Part shown: positions 1 to 6,756 of the stretch, piece after piece | Layout: each line of letters starts with the position of its first letter | How positions within the stretch are numbered: the first letter of the stretch is position 1 | Assembly: GCA_000432275.1 (NCBI GenBank) | Contig: HF995323.1 | Location: 182,509-230,392, forward strand | Direction: 5' to 3' | DNA from: Proteobacteria bacterium CAG:495 | GTDB lineage: Bacteria > Pseudomonadota > Alphaproteobacteria > RF32 > CAG-239 | DNA length: 47,884 nucleotides | Program-made: the position numbers and the translations under genes | Notes under the pieces: generated by a model | Database searches by the model: none | Told to the model about the DNA's origin: nothing | The model's input: only the letters and a program-made list of their open reading frames with translations

Positions 1-2
1 AG

Positions 3-95
3 GCTGAGCTAGCAATGCTCGAACAAAAATTGATTATTTTAAACAAATTCCTAATGTCTTTAGCAACAATACAAAATATTTTTAATCTCGGCTAA
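3..95 (+). CDS. C-terminal end of an unidentified protein (partial, enters from left edge)
   Basis: An open frame runs from the window edge to a TAA at 93-95 and gives about 30 residues rich in Leu, Ile, Lys and Gln (AELAMLEQKL...NIFNLG). The pattern suits an amphipathic or coiled-coil C-terminus, but no family can be assigned from so little. It points rightward, convergent with the ASCH-PIN-kinase operon. It may be chance, because the region is AT-rich and only one frame stays open. Confidence 0.3.
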   Translation, partial: AELAMLEQKLIILNKFLMSLATIQNIFNLG

Positions 96-121
96 AATGA
101 CTTAATAACGGAGATATCAAT

Positions 122-169
122 ATGTTACACAATAGAGATTTAAAAGGATTAATCCATGTAACAAAATGA
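122..169 (+). pseudogene. Possible truncated gene start (15 codons)
   Basis: A GGAG at 111-114 sits at normal spacing before ATG 122, which opens MLHNRDLKGLIHVTK and then stops at TGA 167-169. The SD plus start looks like the front of a gene whose body is missing. Its end overlaps the 3' end of the leftward ASCH gene (149), so the island junction may have cut the original gene here. It could equally be a real micro-ORF or chance. Confidence 0.2.
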
Positions 170-523
170 TTGAGGGGCTGTAAATCTGGGAAAAATAGTA
201 TGAGGATCCAAAGGTTCTTCATATTTTGTAACTTCCTCAATTTCAATAGCATAAGCCTCAGTTCTATTTTTAAAATAATCAAAAAAGAATTTTTTAGATA
301 TCCCTGAATGTTGTTTAGTTTCGTTCCAAATTATTTCAGGACTATCAATATGAATCTTTTTAAATTTAAATTCACCGACTATTTTACCAACCGGCATTGT
401 CGAATATATAACAACGGAGCTTATATCCTCATTTTTAAACGTAGCCTTACGATATTCGTAAAGCTTTTCACCTGAGAATATTTTTTCAACAAATTCAGGT
501 TTAATTGACAATAAAACTCTCAT
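149..523 (-). CDS. ASCH-domain (PUA-like) protein
   Basis: A 124-residue single-domain protein. The opening MRVLLSIKPEFVEKIFSGEK followed by YEYRK is the hallmark N-terminus of ASCH proteins: a beta strand, then a helix and the conserved Sxxxxxxixxg.KxxEyRk pattern. The family has a PUA-like RNA-binding fold and a proposed role in RNA metabolism; its exact ligand is not known. It is the last gene of the leftward operon. Its ATG (521-523) lies 23 nt inside the 3' end of the PIN-GNAT gene, which implies coupled translation. AT-rich codon use (AAA, ATA, TTA) matches the other two genes and differs from the core genome, suggesting transfer as one unit. The domain call is by pattern recognition and fairly safe; biological function is unknown. 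Confidence 0.8.
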   Translation of the reverse strand: MRVLLSIKPEFVEKIFSGEKLYEYRKATFKNEDISSVVIYSTMPVGKIVGEFKFKKIHIDSPEIIWNETKQHSGISKKFFFDYFKNRTEAYAIEIEEVTKYEEPLDPHTIFPRFTAPQSFCYMD

Positions 524-2030
524 CTGTTCGTGTTATCTCCAATATTTTTGACATTTGTTCCTGAGTTAAAGGCTCAAATCCTCTAGGAACTGAGTGAATA
601 TCAGCAATTATACCGTTAGATATAAGTTGGGAAAGATTAATTTTTGGTGTAGAAAAAGAATAAACATACAAAAATTCTACAACAAATGGTTTCAAGCGAC
701 TTGGATAAGACCAAAATTCTTCCAATTCTTTCTCCGTCATTACACTCTTTTTTCGACAGATTGATTTAAATTCGCTCAAGGAATTTATATTATCATATAT
801 ATCTTTTACAATCCCAATAGTTGTTATTACACTGGTGTGATAAGCATTACATCCTTGAGGAGAAGTTCTGTAAAATACAATATTATCTCCTCTTTTTAGA
901 TTTCGGTTTACGGAACGAGAAATATAAACTTTTACAATGGCGTTCATATGTGGCTTGTTATCTCTGTATTCATTTGTTTTTTCATTTTTTAATATTGAAT
1001 CAGGTAGTAATTTAGTATGATAATTAGGCCAAATAGGAACAATAAAGTTGTTAGTTGTTTTAGATATATAAGGAAAACTTTTTCTTGGATCCTCTAAATT
1101 GAATTGCTTAGCCATTGACCTAACGTAAACTAATTCGTTACTGTCGACTTTCCTTCCCCAATAGGAAAAACCGAAATTTTTTAATAATGATATTAGGTAT
1201 TTTTGAGGTTCTCCCTTATCAAAAATTGTAACATATATCTCATCTACAGCAAATCTTATTGCATTTTCACATATGATTTTTATAAAACGTTCTCCTAATT
1301 TTAGTCCCGTCATTTCAACTTTAAAGGTGCCAATTTTTAAACGTTTTTTAGGCTTGAAAATTGGTTCAATTTGGTATGGCTCGCTCTCATCTTCCTTTTT
1401 TAAGTATAAAAAGGCTTTAATTTCTCCATTGTCTCGACAGATATAAGCTTCTTCTTGATACTTTTTCTTAAACCACTCTTCAAAATTAGGATAATCATCT
1501 TTCAAACTATTAAAAAATTTTGATGTTAAGTCAATATCTGCAAACTTTTCTTTTACAACAGACAAAACATCATAATTATTTAAACGAGGATTTTCGCTTC
1601 TTAATTTTTCGGAAAACCGTTCAATACTATATACCTTATCTGCAAGCCCTAAACTTATTGCTTTTTTATATATTTGCTTATCTTGCGTAATAAGATAATC
1701 AACATGTTCACACAATAACTCATTAAGAATTTTGCTATCAATAACTGAATTTTCATCTTTATCTTGAGCTATAATATTGAGAATCCGATAATCCAACTCA
1801 GCAAGAGGAGAAACCTCTTGATAAGTTTCGAGTTTTGCTAAAATAGCATCTCTAAGCGTAGTATTGCCAAATTTAGATATTTCTAATTTTGTTAATGGGT
1901 GAATATATTTATCATAGTGAAGTTTTTCTAACCATTTAAATAAATCGGGAGTATTTTTATTGAGAATTCTATCAGTTTCTCTGTAAATTATCACATTTGT
2001 ATCAAGTAATATTTTAGGTGTTTTAGGCAT
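501..2030 (-). CDS. PIN nuclease - GNAT - PUA/EVE-like fusion protein
   Basis: A 509-residue multidomain protein. Residues 1-150 look like a PIN nuclease: LLDTNV with D10, E50 in KLEIS, D98 in VIDSK and D117 in LITQDK form the expected acidic metal-binding quartet. Residues about 190-310 resemble a GNAT acetyltransferase, with the KIGTF.VE..GLKLGERFI strand-helix segment and a closing YLISLLKNFGF. Residues about 330-500 look PUA/EVE-like (HMNAIVKVYISRSVNRNLKRG, then NIVFYRT). The order suggests cleavage, modification and recognition of RNA, or of modified nucleic acid, in one chain; that is inference. It overlaps the kinase gene by 8 nt and the ASCH gene by 23 nt. Clear acidic residues argue for an active nuclease. 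The GNAT and PUA assignments are less certain than PIN. Confidence 0.75.
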   Translation of the reverse strand: MPKTPKILLDTNVIIYRETDRILNKNTPDLFKWLEKLHYDKYIHPLTKLEISKFGNTTLRDAILAKLETYQEVSPLAELDYRILNIIAQDKDENSVIDSKILNELLCEHVDYLITQDKQIYKKAISLGLADKVYSIERFSEKLRSENPRLNNYDVLSVVKEKFADIDLTSKFFNSLKDDYPNFEEWFKKKYQEEAYICRDNGEIKAFLYLKKEDESEPYQIEPIFKPKKRLKIGTFKVEMTGLKLGERFIKIICENAIRFAVDEIYVTIFDKGEPQKYLISLLKNFGFSYWGRKVDSNELVYVRSMAKQFNLEDPRKSFPYISKTTNNFIVPIWPNYHTKLLPDSILKNEKTNEYRDNKPHMNAIVKVYISRSVNRNLKRGDNIVFYRTSPQGCNAYHTSVITTIGIVKDIYDNINSLSEFKSICRKKSVMTEKELEEFWSYPSRLKPFVVEFLYVYSFSTPKINLSQLISNGIIADIHSVPRGFEPLTQEQMSKILEITRTDESFIVN

Positions 2031-2556
2031 TTATAAACTCCTTCCTAAGAATTTCTTCTAAAATATTTTCTTGATTATCCTCCAATTGATAAAACGGTAC
2101 CTTCAATTTTATAGATATTAATTGTGCATATTCTAATTCTTGTTTTTGCATACTTAATATTTTATCCAAATCCCAAATTTGATTATCTCGATTTTTAAGA
2201 CGCTGTAATATTATGTCTGGCACAGAAGTTTTAACGATTAGAGCTTTAGGGGCAATTTGCATAAACGTATCCATTGGAACTTTTTCTATTTCTCCCGATT
2301 TATTCAATAAAGTAAAATGCCCATCTAAAAGATAATTTTGCCCATCCTTTACTATTTTTTTCAAGTTTTCTACCAATATATCTTGAGTATTTGTAATAGA
2401 ATTTACCAATTTTTTATCTGGGGTATCACTAATCTCCTTCCATTTTAAAACTTCACTTGCTGTTAAATGGGTAAAAGGAATGTCCGATTTGATACTCTTT
2501 AATAAAAAATTTTTCCCAGCTCCATGAACCCCGCCAATAAAGATTATATTTTCCAT
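2023..2556 (-). CDS. P-loop NTPase, small-kinase-like
   Basis: About 177 residues when started at the ATG at 2556. AAGGGG ends 6 nt upstream of that ATG, whereas the in-frame GTG at 2562 touches the SD. The N-terminus carries a P-loop, IGGVHGAGKN, near residues 7-16. A Walker B-like strand, YLLDGHF, follows near residue 95, and a LID-like QRLKNRDNQ near 145 completes an adenylate-kinase or AAA_18/33-like small P-loop fold. The position after the P-loop lysine is Asn instead of Ser/Thr, which normally helps bind Mg2+, so catalysis may be altered. It is the first gene of the three-gene operon and overlaps the PIN gene. Substrate is unknown; nucleotide, nucleoside or RNA-end phosphorylation are all possible. 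Confidence 0.7.
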   Translation of the reverse strand: MENIIFIGGVHGAGKNFLLKSIKSDIPFTHLTASEVLKWKEISDTPDKKLVNSITNTQDILVENLKKIVKDGQNYLLDGHFTLLNKSGEIEKVPMDTFMQIAPKALIVKTSVPDIILQRLKNRDNQIWDLDKILSMQKQELEYAQLISIKLKVPFYQLEDNQENILEEILRKEFINA

Positions 2557-2588
2557 TTCCACCCCTTATCAATAAAAAAAGATAAAAA

Positions 2589-2617
2589 ATAATACAATTA
2601 TTAGCTATGAAATACAA
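2589..2617 (-). promoter_or_regulatory. Putative sigma-70 promoter of the kinase-PIN-ASCH operon
   Basis: On the minus strand, TTGTAT (2617-2612) and TATTAT (2594-2589) are separated by 17 bp and lie about 33 bp before the kinase start. The surrounding DNA is very AT-rich, which raises the chance of a false match. Confidence 0.4.
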
Positions 2618-2668
2618 CCTAATTTTTCTACAACGTTTGTATTTTTGAAAAATCTTCGTCTTATAAAA

Positions 2669-2697
2669 AAATCTCTGCCCTTAACATCGACAGAGAT
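2669..2697. terminator. Hairpin between recombinase remnant and kinase operon
   Basis: ATCTCTG pairs with CAGAGAT around a 15-nt loop, with AT-rich flanks. It would sit just past the end of the leftward recombinase remnant. The loop is long and no clean T-tract is seen, so this is a weak terminator call. Confidence 0.25.
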
Positions 2698-2765
2698 AAA
2701 TTTAGCAAAATATTTTTTAACAATTAGCCGCTAGCCGTTTCATATTTTCATGATAAATATGTATA

Positions 2766-3131
2766 TCATTTGCCAAAAAAACAATCTGCAATATTTTCTC
2801 TATGAAAATTGACAATACCGTCAAACTTTGAATCAACCAGCAATTTATCAAACGACTTTTGAATTTTATAAATAAGTTTTTGGCTATCCAAATAACAATC
2901 AGAAAGAATCAAGCCAAGTAATTCCCTCTTTTGCAAAGGATCAGACATTTTCATAATCATAGAAACACTTGCGGCAATATCCCAAACATCATTAATTATA
3001 TCCTTTATTTCCTGAATAATAGCACCATATTTTTCTACTGTTTTTTGCAGTTCTTTTCTTCTGAGCTCAATATTAGCCTTTTCTTCTTCCCATTCAGCCC
3101 CGTCAATACCTCCATCAAAGAAAACATCTTT
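2766..3131 (-). pseudogene. C-terminal remnant of a serine site-specific recombinase
   Basis: On the minus strand an open frame without a start codon follows a TAA at 3134-3132. It encodes an acidic/basic coiled coil (EWEEEKANIELRRKELQKTV, then EKYG) followed by SDPLQKRELLGLILSDCYLD and ends at 2766. The coiled coil followed by a KRELLGLIL..CYLD segment resembles the C-terminal part of resolvase/invertase-type recombinases, where a K+R.LL..lf.dg motif recurs. No catalytic N-terminal domain is present in any frame upstream, so this is a decayed fragment. It sits between the AT-rich operon and the tRNA and supports mobile origin of the island. Identification is from short-motif resemblance only. 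Confidence 0.45.
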
Positions 3132-3355
3132 TTATGCCTACAGTCAAATCTGCTTTCCCTCATACCAAATTGGAGGCTCAATATATATATAAATATAAAA
3201 AAACATATCCCCAAGACCCTACTAGACTCCAACCGCACTAACCCATTGAAAAAAAATAAAGGAATATAAACAAACGAGTTTGGAAAATTCTCCCAAAATG
3301 CAATTTTTAAATTTGCAACACTCGAACTCGGTTAAGCACTTAATTTGTAAAAGAA

Positions 3356-3382
3356 AAACAGCTCCCGCAGTAGGAGCTGTTC
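3356..3382 (-). terminator. Terminator hairpin next to the tRNA 3'-end copy
   Basis: ACAGCTCC and GGAGCTGT form an 8-bp stem around CGCAGTA. In the leftward direction it lies immediately after the duplicated tRNA 3' end, in the position the intact tRNA's own terminator has. Confidence 0.5.
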
Positions 3383-3384
3383 AC

Positions 3385-3405
3385 TATGGTGGGCCCAGAT
3401 GGACT
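3385..3405 (-). repeat. Duplicated 3' end of the tRNA(CAU) gene (att-like copy 1)
   Basis: These 21 bp are identical to 3555-3575 and cover the CCA end, the 3' acceptor strand and part of the T arm of the neighbouring tRNA. A tRNA tail left at the far side of an insert is the usual footprint of integration into a tRNA gene. Only about 150 bp separate the copies, so any element has mostly been lost or is very small. Confidence 0.7.
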
Positions 3406-3525
3406 ACTCTGCGCTCCGCTTGAGTTGCACGGGCGCTCGTTCGCTTACCGGCGTTCTTCCGCCCGCCTCTCGCTTGTAGTCGCACCAACGCCTCGTTGGT
3501 TCGAGCTACCATAACATACCATAAT
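3406..3525. other. GC-rich gene-free spacer between tRNA tail copies
   Basis: Much richer in GC than its flanks and without any coding frame. It includes TCGTTGGTTCGAG at 3493-3505, which matches the T-arm region of the adjacent tRNA in inverted orientation. This looks like rearranged tRNA-derived sequence and not a gene. Confidence 0.45.
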
Positions 3526-3554
3526 AAAAACCTCCCACAAGGGGAGGTTTTTAT
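3526..3554 (-). terminator. tRNA(CAU) terminator
   Basis: AAAACCTCCC and GGGAGGTTTT pair around a short loop directly after the tRNA CCA end. In the leftward direction a run of T follows. Strong intrinsic terminator. Confidence 0.75.
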
Positions 3555-3556
3555 TA

Positions 3557-3633
3557 TGGTGGGCCCAGATGGACTCGAACCAACGACCAGACCGTTATGA
3601 GCGGCCTGCTCTAACCAACTGAGCTATGGGCCC
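3557..3633 (-). tRNA. tRNA with CAU anticodon, probably tRNA-Ile2 (lysidine type)
   Basis: A full 77-nt cloverleaf with encoded CCA. The acceptor stem GGGCCCA/TGGGCCC has 7 perfect pairs, the D arm is GCTC...GAGC, and the anticodon stem GGCCG/CGGTC holds loop CTCATAA (anticodon CAT). The T stem GTTGG/CCATC has one T-T mismatch. The AGCAGGC...CTCATAA...TGGTCG pattern resembles bacterial tRNA-Ile2, in which TilS changes C34 to lysidine, more than elongator tRNA-Met, but Met cannot be excluded. Its 3' end is duplicated at 3385-3405, marking it as an integration target. Confidence 0.85.
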
Positions 3634-3646
3634 TGACGCACTCAAG

Positions 3647-3675
3647 AAAATATGCTAAAACCAATCCTTAGTCAA
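3647..3675 (-). promoter_or_regulatory. Promoter of tRNA(CAU)
   Basis: On the minus strand TTGACT (3675-3670), a 17-bp spacer and TATTTT (3652-3647) lie 13 bp upstream of the mature tRNA 5' end. Confidence 0.55.
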
Positions 3676-3694
3676 GATAATTTTTTTAATAAAA

Positions 3695-3726
3695 AAACAG
3701 TATCTTTTCACAGATACTGTTTTTCA
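3695..3726 (-). terminator. Terminator of the 140-aa hypothetical gene
   Basis: ACAGTATC pairs with GATACTGT, flanked by A and T runs, 18 bp past the stop codon at 3744. Works for leftward transcription. Confidence 0.65.
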
Positions 3727-3743
3727 CAAATCAGGTAACGCTA

Positions 3744-4166
3744 TTATACTTTGATAATCACACCGTCTTTATAGACATAGCGTTCATCTTCATAACGTCC
3801 TTTTTCATCATGCATCGAAAAATCATCCCCGTTTTCAATTTCTATAAAATCAAAATTCGGTTCATTTTCAATGAGGTGCATCCTTGTAAGCAGCGAATTT
3901 TTAGTACCGAAGGCCTTAACGTATACGATACCGTGAAGATAACTGACCGGTCCCATTCCCTTGAAATCGCATACAAAACAAGGACAACCGACCAAATCTT
4001 CGCCTTCAATGTCACGGGAAAACTTGCCAAACTTAATATAATACTCCGGGTTTTCCGAGTTTGGGTCATCAACCTCAAGCTCATTATCCAACATGTTTGC
4101 CGCCAACATGGCTTTCATCAGTTCCAATGCTTTCTGAGCAGAGGGAACACTAAGTATTCTTTCCAT
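3744..4166 (-). CDS. Hypothetical protein, 140 aa
   Basis: I recognise no family. The protein is acidic and soluble (MERILSVPSAQKALELMKAM...), with no signal peptide or membrane segment. The N-terminus looks helical; the rest is probably beta-rich, with a GCPCFVC segment near residue 60 that could hold a metal or a disulfide. The ATG at 4166 follows an AT-rich leader without an SD, like several other lineage-specific genes here. A terminator follows its stop. Coding is supported by length, core-like base composition and the flanking signals. Confidence 0.6.
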   Translation of the reverse strand: MERILSVPSAQKALELMKAMLAANMLDNELEVDDPNSENPEYYIKFGKFSRDIEGEDLVGCPCFVCDFKGMGPVSYLHGIVYVKAFGTKNSLLTRMHLIENEPNFDFIEIENGDDFSMHDEKGRYEDERYVYKDGVIIKV

Positions 4167-4236
4167 AGTCTTAAAAAATTTATAATATTAAAACTTTATC
4201 AGACTACCTCCAAAAAAAATTTTGTCAACCTTAATC

Positions 4237-4680
4237 TCAGCACAAATTTTCCACCGTCTTATGTCCGGTTGCAAAATCCTTTACCAAAAACGTCGTCACC
4301 TCGACATTGGAATACTTTTGAAACAACAAACCATGCCCCAAACACAAACCGACATTTATATTAAAATCCGTATTACGGTCGTTAAGGTATCTGGCCTGAA
4401 AAACCGGATCACAACACGGCCCCGCCATTTCCGTGCAAATTTCGCAGCCGTCGAAACCGCTTTCTTTGCAGTTCACGCTGATAACCTCAAACCCCTGCTC
4501 CGTCAGAATGGCTTTAAGCTTGTCGGCATACTCCTGCACGCCCTTGCAATTTGCAATCCCCAGCCTGTGATAACCGGCAGACTTGGCAAAATCAATAAGT
4601 TCCTGAAGGCGGGATTTGTTTTTTGCCTGCGCAGCCAGTTTCATCAGCTTTTTATCGTCGTCGTTATAAATACAATCCAT
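4237..4680 (-). CDS. DUF1847-type metal-binding protein
   Basis: 147 residues from the ATG at 4680, chosen because GGAG lies 6 nt upstream; the longer frame to 4740 has no SD. Diagnostic segments are AGYHRLGIANCKGVQEYADK, GFEVISVNCKESG, CCDPVFQARYLNDRNTDFNI and VGLCLGHGLLF, then TTFLVKDFATGHKT. This order matches the DUF1847 family of cysteine-rich putative metal-binding proteins found in anaerobes and archaea. Six or more conserved Cys (NCK, CEIC, GPCCD, GLC) could ligate a metal or cluster. The usual N-terminal CxxC segment seems absent, so this may be a short version. Presence suggests an anaerobic or gut lifestyle. Function unknown. Confidence 0.75.
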   Translation of the reverse strand: MDCIYNDDDKKLMKLAAQAKNKSRLQELIDFAKSAGYHRLGIANCKGVQEYADKLKAILTEQGFEVISVNCKESGFDGCEICTEMAGPCCDPVFQARYLNDRNTDFNINVGLCLGHGLLFQKYSNVEVTTFLVKDFATGHKTVENLC

Positions 4681-4725
4681 TTTTATCTCCGTTATTGTCT
4701 CTAAAACGTTATAACCAAAAAAAGA

Positions 4726-4760
4726 AAAACACTCAAGCATAAAGCAAGAGTGTTTTTCTC
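4726..4760 (-). terminator. Terminator between 130-aa hypothetical and DUF1847 gene
   Basis: AAAAACACTC and GAGTGTTTTT pair around AAGCATAAAGCAA. It ends the leftward genes at 4767-5666 and lies before the DUF1847 start. Confidence 0.65.
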
Positions 4761-4766
4761 ATCCGG

Positions 4767-5159
4767 TCACGAAATAATCTCGTTCCAGTCAGAAACCAGA
4801 TATTCGTTCTTTCCGGCCTCTGCGGCAAAAATGCCAAAACAACGTTTCTCCTCATCCGTAAATCCCGTTGCTTTTCTGAAACGAATATACTGGTTAATCT
4901 CCATCTCAAAGTCGAAAAACAATTCCTGATAATGATCGTAAAAATCCATCAGTTGCATGTATTTCATCTTGGCATCAAACAGCTCTTCCGGCGAACCGTC
5001 TTCTTTTTTTTCCTTATAGAAATCGCGCCATTGGCACAATATCTCAAAACTCTCCAGCATTTCGCCGATTTTCGCCCGGCGATTACCGGTTACAATTTGA
5101 CGAGCCAATGACAATGCCGTAAAAACGTCTGTCCTGGCTTTTGATAATAATTTTCTCAT
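4767..5159 (-). CDS. Hypothetical helical protein, 130 aa
   Basis: Unrecognised, all-helical by composition, rich in aromatic and charged residues (QLMDFYDHYQELFFDFEMEI). The segment ESFEILCQWRDFYKE resembles WLRIFEIWRWRASALC in the next gene and WLMIFRDWKQWRIQLS in the one beyond, so the three tandem genes may be diverged paralogues. It ends 15 bp after the 163-aa gene and probably shares its transcript. No membrane segment or signal peptide. Confidence 0.6.
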   Translation of the reverse strand: MRKLLSKARTDVFTALSLARQIVTGNRRAKIGEMLESFEILCQWRDFYKEKKEDGSPEELFDAKMKYMQLMDFYDHYQELFFDFEMEINQYIRFRKATGFTDEEKRCFGIFAAEAGKNEYLVSDWNEIIS

Positions 5160-5174
5160 AGAAGCACTTTTTAT

Positions 5175-5666
5175 TCAAATAAGTTCGAACTTTCCCTTCC
5201 ATAACTCAAGATATTCATCTATCGCCTTCCTTAGGGCCATAAAACTTTTTCCTTCAACACTGTCACTCTCTTTAAACCAAAGTAAAAGCTCTTTTACTAC
5301 AACGAGTTCCGAACAAAAACGATTTTGTTCCTTTAACATTGTTTCCGCATAAAGAAAAATCTCACTAATATCAGCTTCGCTCATCTGTTCTCTCAGCAGC
5401 GTCATAAAATCATACTCCATAAAATTATAATTTATGGCTGTATTTTGTTTATAAACCAGTTCCTCCTGAGAACGGGAGGTTATTCCCTTTTGATAGTTGT
5501 AAGCCCGGCACAATGCCGATGCCCTCCAACGCCAAATTTCAAATATCCTCAGCCAGTCAACAATTTGGAGCGGTTTCGCCAATTGTTTCAGGTCATCAAA
5601 AAACTTTCTTGAAACCGCGTAATCCAAACTCAAAATCAGCTTAGTAAAAATGTCTTCCTTTTTCAT
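5175..5666 (-). CDS. Hypothetical helical protein, 163 aa
   Basis: Unrecognised soluble helical protein. Residues about 35-50 (VDWLRIFEIWRWRASALC) match the motif of the protein encoded at 5811-6704 (EDWLMIFRDWKQWRIQLS), with W, IF, W and WR at the same spacing. AAGGAG directly abuts the ATG, so it is not at normal SD distance. A good promoter lies upstream. Likely lineage-specific; function unknown. Confidence 0.6.
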   Translation of the reverse strand: MKKEDIFTKLILSLDYAVSRKFFDDLKQLAKPLQIVDWLRIFEIWRWRASALCRAYNYQKGITSRSQEELVYKQNTAINYNFMEYDFMTLLREQMSEADISEIFLYAETMLKEQNRFCSELVVVKELLLWFKESDSVEGKSFMALRKAIDEYLELWKGKFELI

Positions 5667-5708
5667 CTCCTTAATAATTAAAATTGATAATACAAATAAA
5701 TGAACTTT

Positions 5709-5737
5709 AACATACGTTCAGCCAAAAGGCTTGTCAA
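5709..5737 (-). promoter_or_regulatory. Promoter of the 163-aa/130-aa hypothetical genes
   Basis: On the minus strand TTGACA, a 17-bp spacer and TATGTT. The spacer includes CCTTTTGGC, resembling the spacer of the 5811-6704 gene promoter. Confidence 0.55.
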
Positions 5738-5765
5738 TGTTAAAACACCCCTGCACATAAAAAAA

Positions 5766-5792
5766 AGAGAGACAAACAGGATTTGTCTCTCT
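5766..5792 (-). terminator. Strong terminator after the 297-aa hypothetical gene
   Basis: A perfect 11-bp stem AGAGAGACAAA/TTTGTCTCTCT around a 5-nt loop, with T runs on both sides in the respective directions. Confidence 0.8.
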
Positions 5793-5810
5793 CGTAAAAA
5801 AACGATCTGC

Positions 5811-6704
5811 TTACATACACCGGAGCGTCTTCTGACAATACGTTCGGGCAAAAGCCTTAATCTCGCTATGCAGTTGTTCAAATTCCGGTTGTCCGACACC
5901 CTCGGTTAACGCCAAAAATTCTGAAAAATCAAACAAATCCCGCAACCTTTGCGGAAACAGGAATGCATTGCCCATTAAGCGACGGCCCAATGCACAAATC
6001 ATTGCCACATCATGCTCGTCCATCACTTCTTTCATCTTTTTTATAAAATCGCTTTTCAGAGCCAATCCCTCCGAAGTCTCCATCAACTGTGCCTCAGGAA
6101 AATCCTGCAACAAACGGGAGGACTGGCTCAGCTGAATCCGCCATTGTTTCCAATCCCTGAAAATCATCAACCAATCCTCAGCCGTCATCTTGGCCTGTAT
6201 GGCTTCCAGATTCTCTTTAAAGTCCTCAGAGGTCAAAAAAGACGAATGCAAACTGATTTTACTCAAAAATAAATTCTTAAAAAAGACGACATATTTGTCC
6301 CAGACATAAACACTGTCCGTGACCGGCGCCATCAGCGCGGCAAACAACGCCACTTTTCGTTTAATCGGCCAGCTGGCGCTTTGATGATAGTTGAACTGCC
6401 ACAAAAATTCCAAACGGTAGAAATAAACCTCCGGAGCATCATTGACTATTTTTAACAGCCTTTCATGCGCCTCGTCAAGCAAGGCGGCATTATTGTCAGG
6501 ACCGACTGAATTTTCATCAAGACAAAGCTTATGCTGATATTTTTTCCAGCGAACCAGCAAAGCACCGAGTTCTATAATATCATCAAACTCGAAACTGTGT
6601 TTTCCGTCACAAATCTCTTGAAGCAAACGTGACAAACATTCCGGTTGCTTCCTGTTTTCAAAATTTGCCTGACAAACGCAAATCAATTCCTTTACAGTTT
6701 TCAT
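5811..6704 (-). CDS. Hypothetical helical protein, 297 aa
   Basis: The start is set at ATG 6704 (MKTVKELICVCQ). The extra 27 codons upstream overlap the promoter and read as hydrophobic nonsense. The protein is all-helical, without signal or membrane segment. Its C-terminal half has the EDWLMIFRDWKQWRIQLS motif shared with the 163-aa neighbour, and residues about 40-60 (IIELGALLVRWKKYQHKL) look like a second copy, hinting at internal duplication. The leader lacks an SD (TTTTTAGAACC before ATG). Function unknown; a helical scaffold or effector is speculation. Confidence 0.6.
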   Translation of the reverse strand: MKTVKELICVCQANFENRKQPECLSRLLQEICDGKHSFEFDDIIELGALLVRWKKYQHKLCLDENSVGPDNNAALLDEAHERLLKIVNDAPEVYFYRLEFLWQFNYHQSASWPIKRKVALFAALMAPVTDSVYVWDKYVVFFKNLFLSKISLHSSFLTSEDFKENLEAIQAKMTAEDWLMIFRDWKQWRIQLSQSSRLLQDFPEAQLMETSEGLALKSDFIKKMKEVMDEHDVAMICALGRRLMGNAFLFPQRLRDLFDFSEFLALTEGVGQPEFEQLHSEIKAFARTYCQKTLRCM

Positions 6705-6756
6705 GGTTCTAAAAATTAAATTAAAAATAAGGTTAATAATCACGATAAGTGCTAAC

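Noticed and set aside
3035..3238. 67-codon minus-strand frame upstream of the recombinase remnant
   Set aside because: Reads as low-complexity Ile/Phe/Arg text in AT-rich DNA and overlaps the remnant in another frame; no SD.
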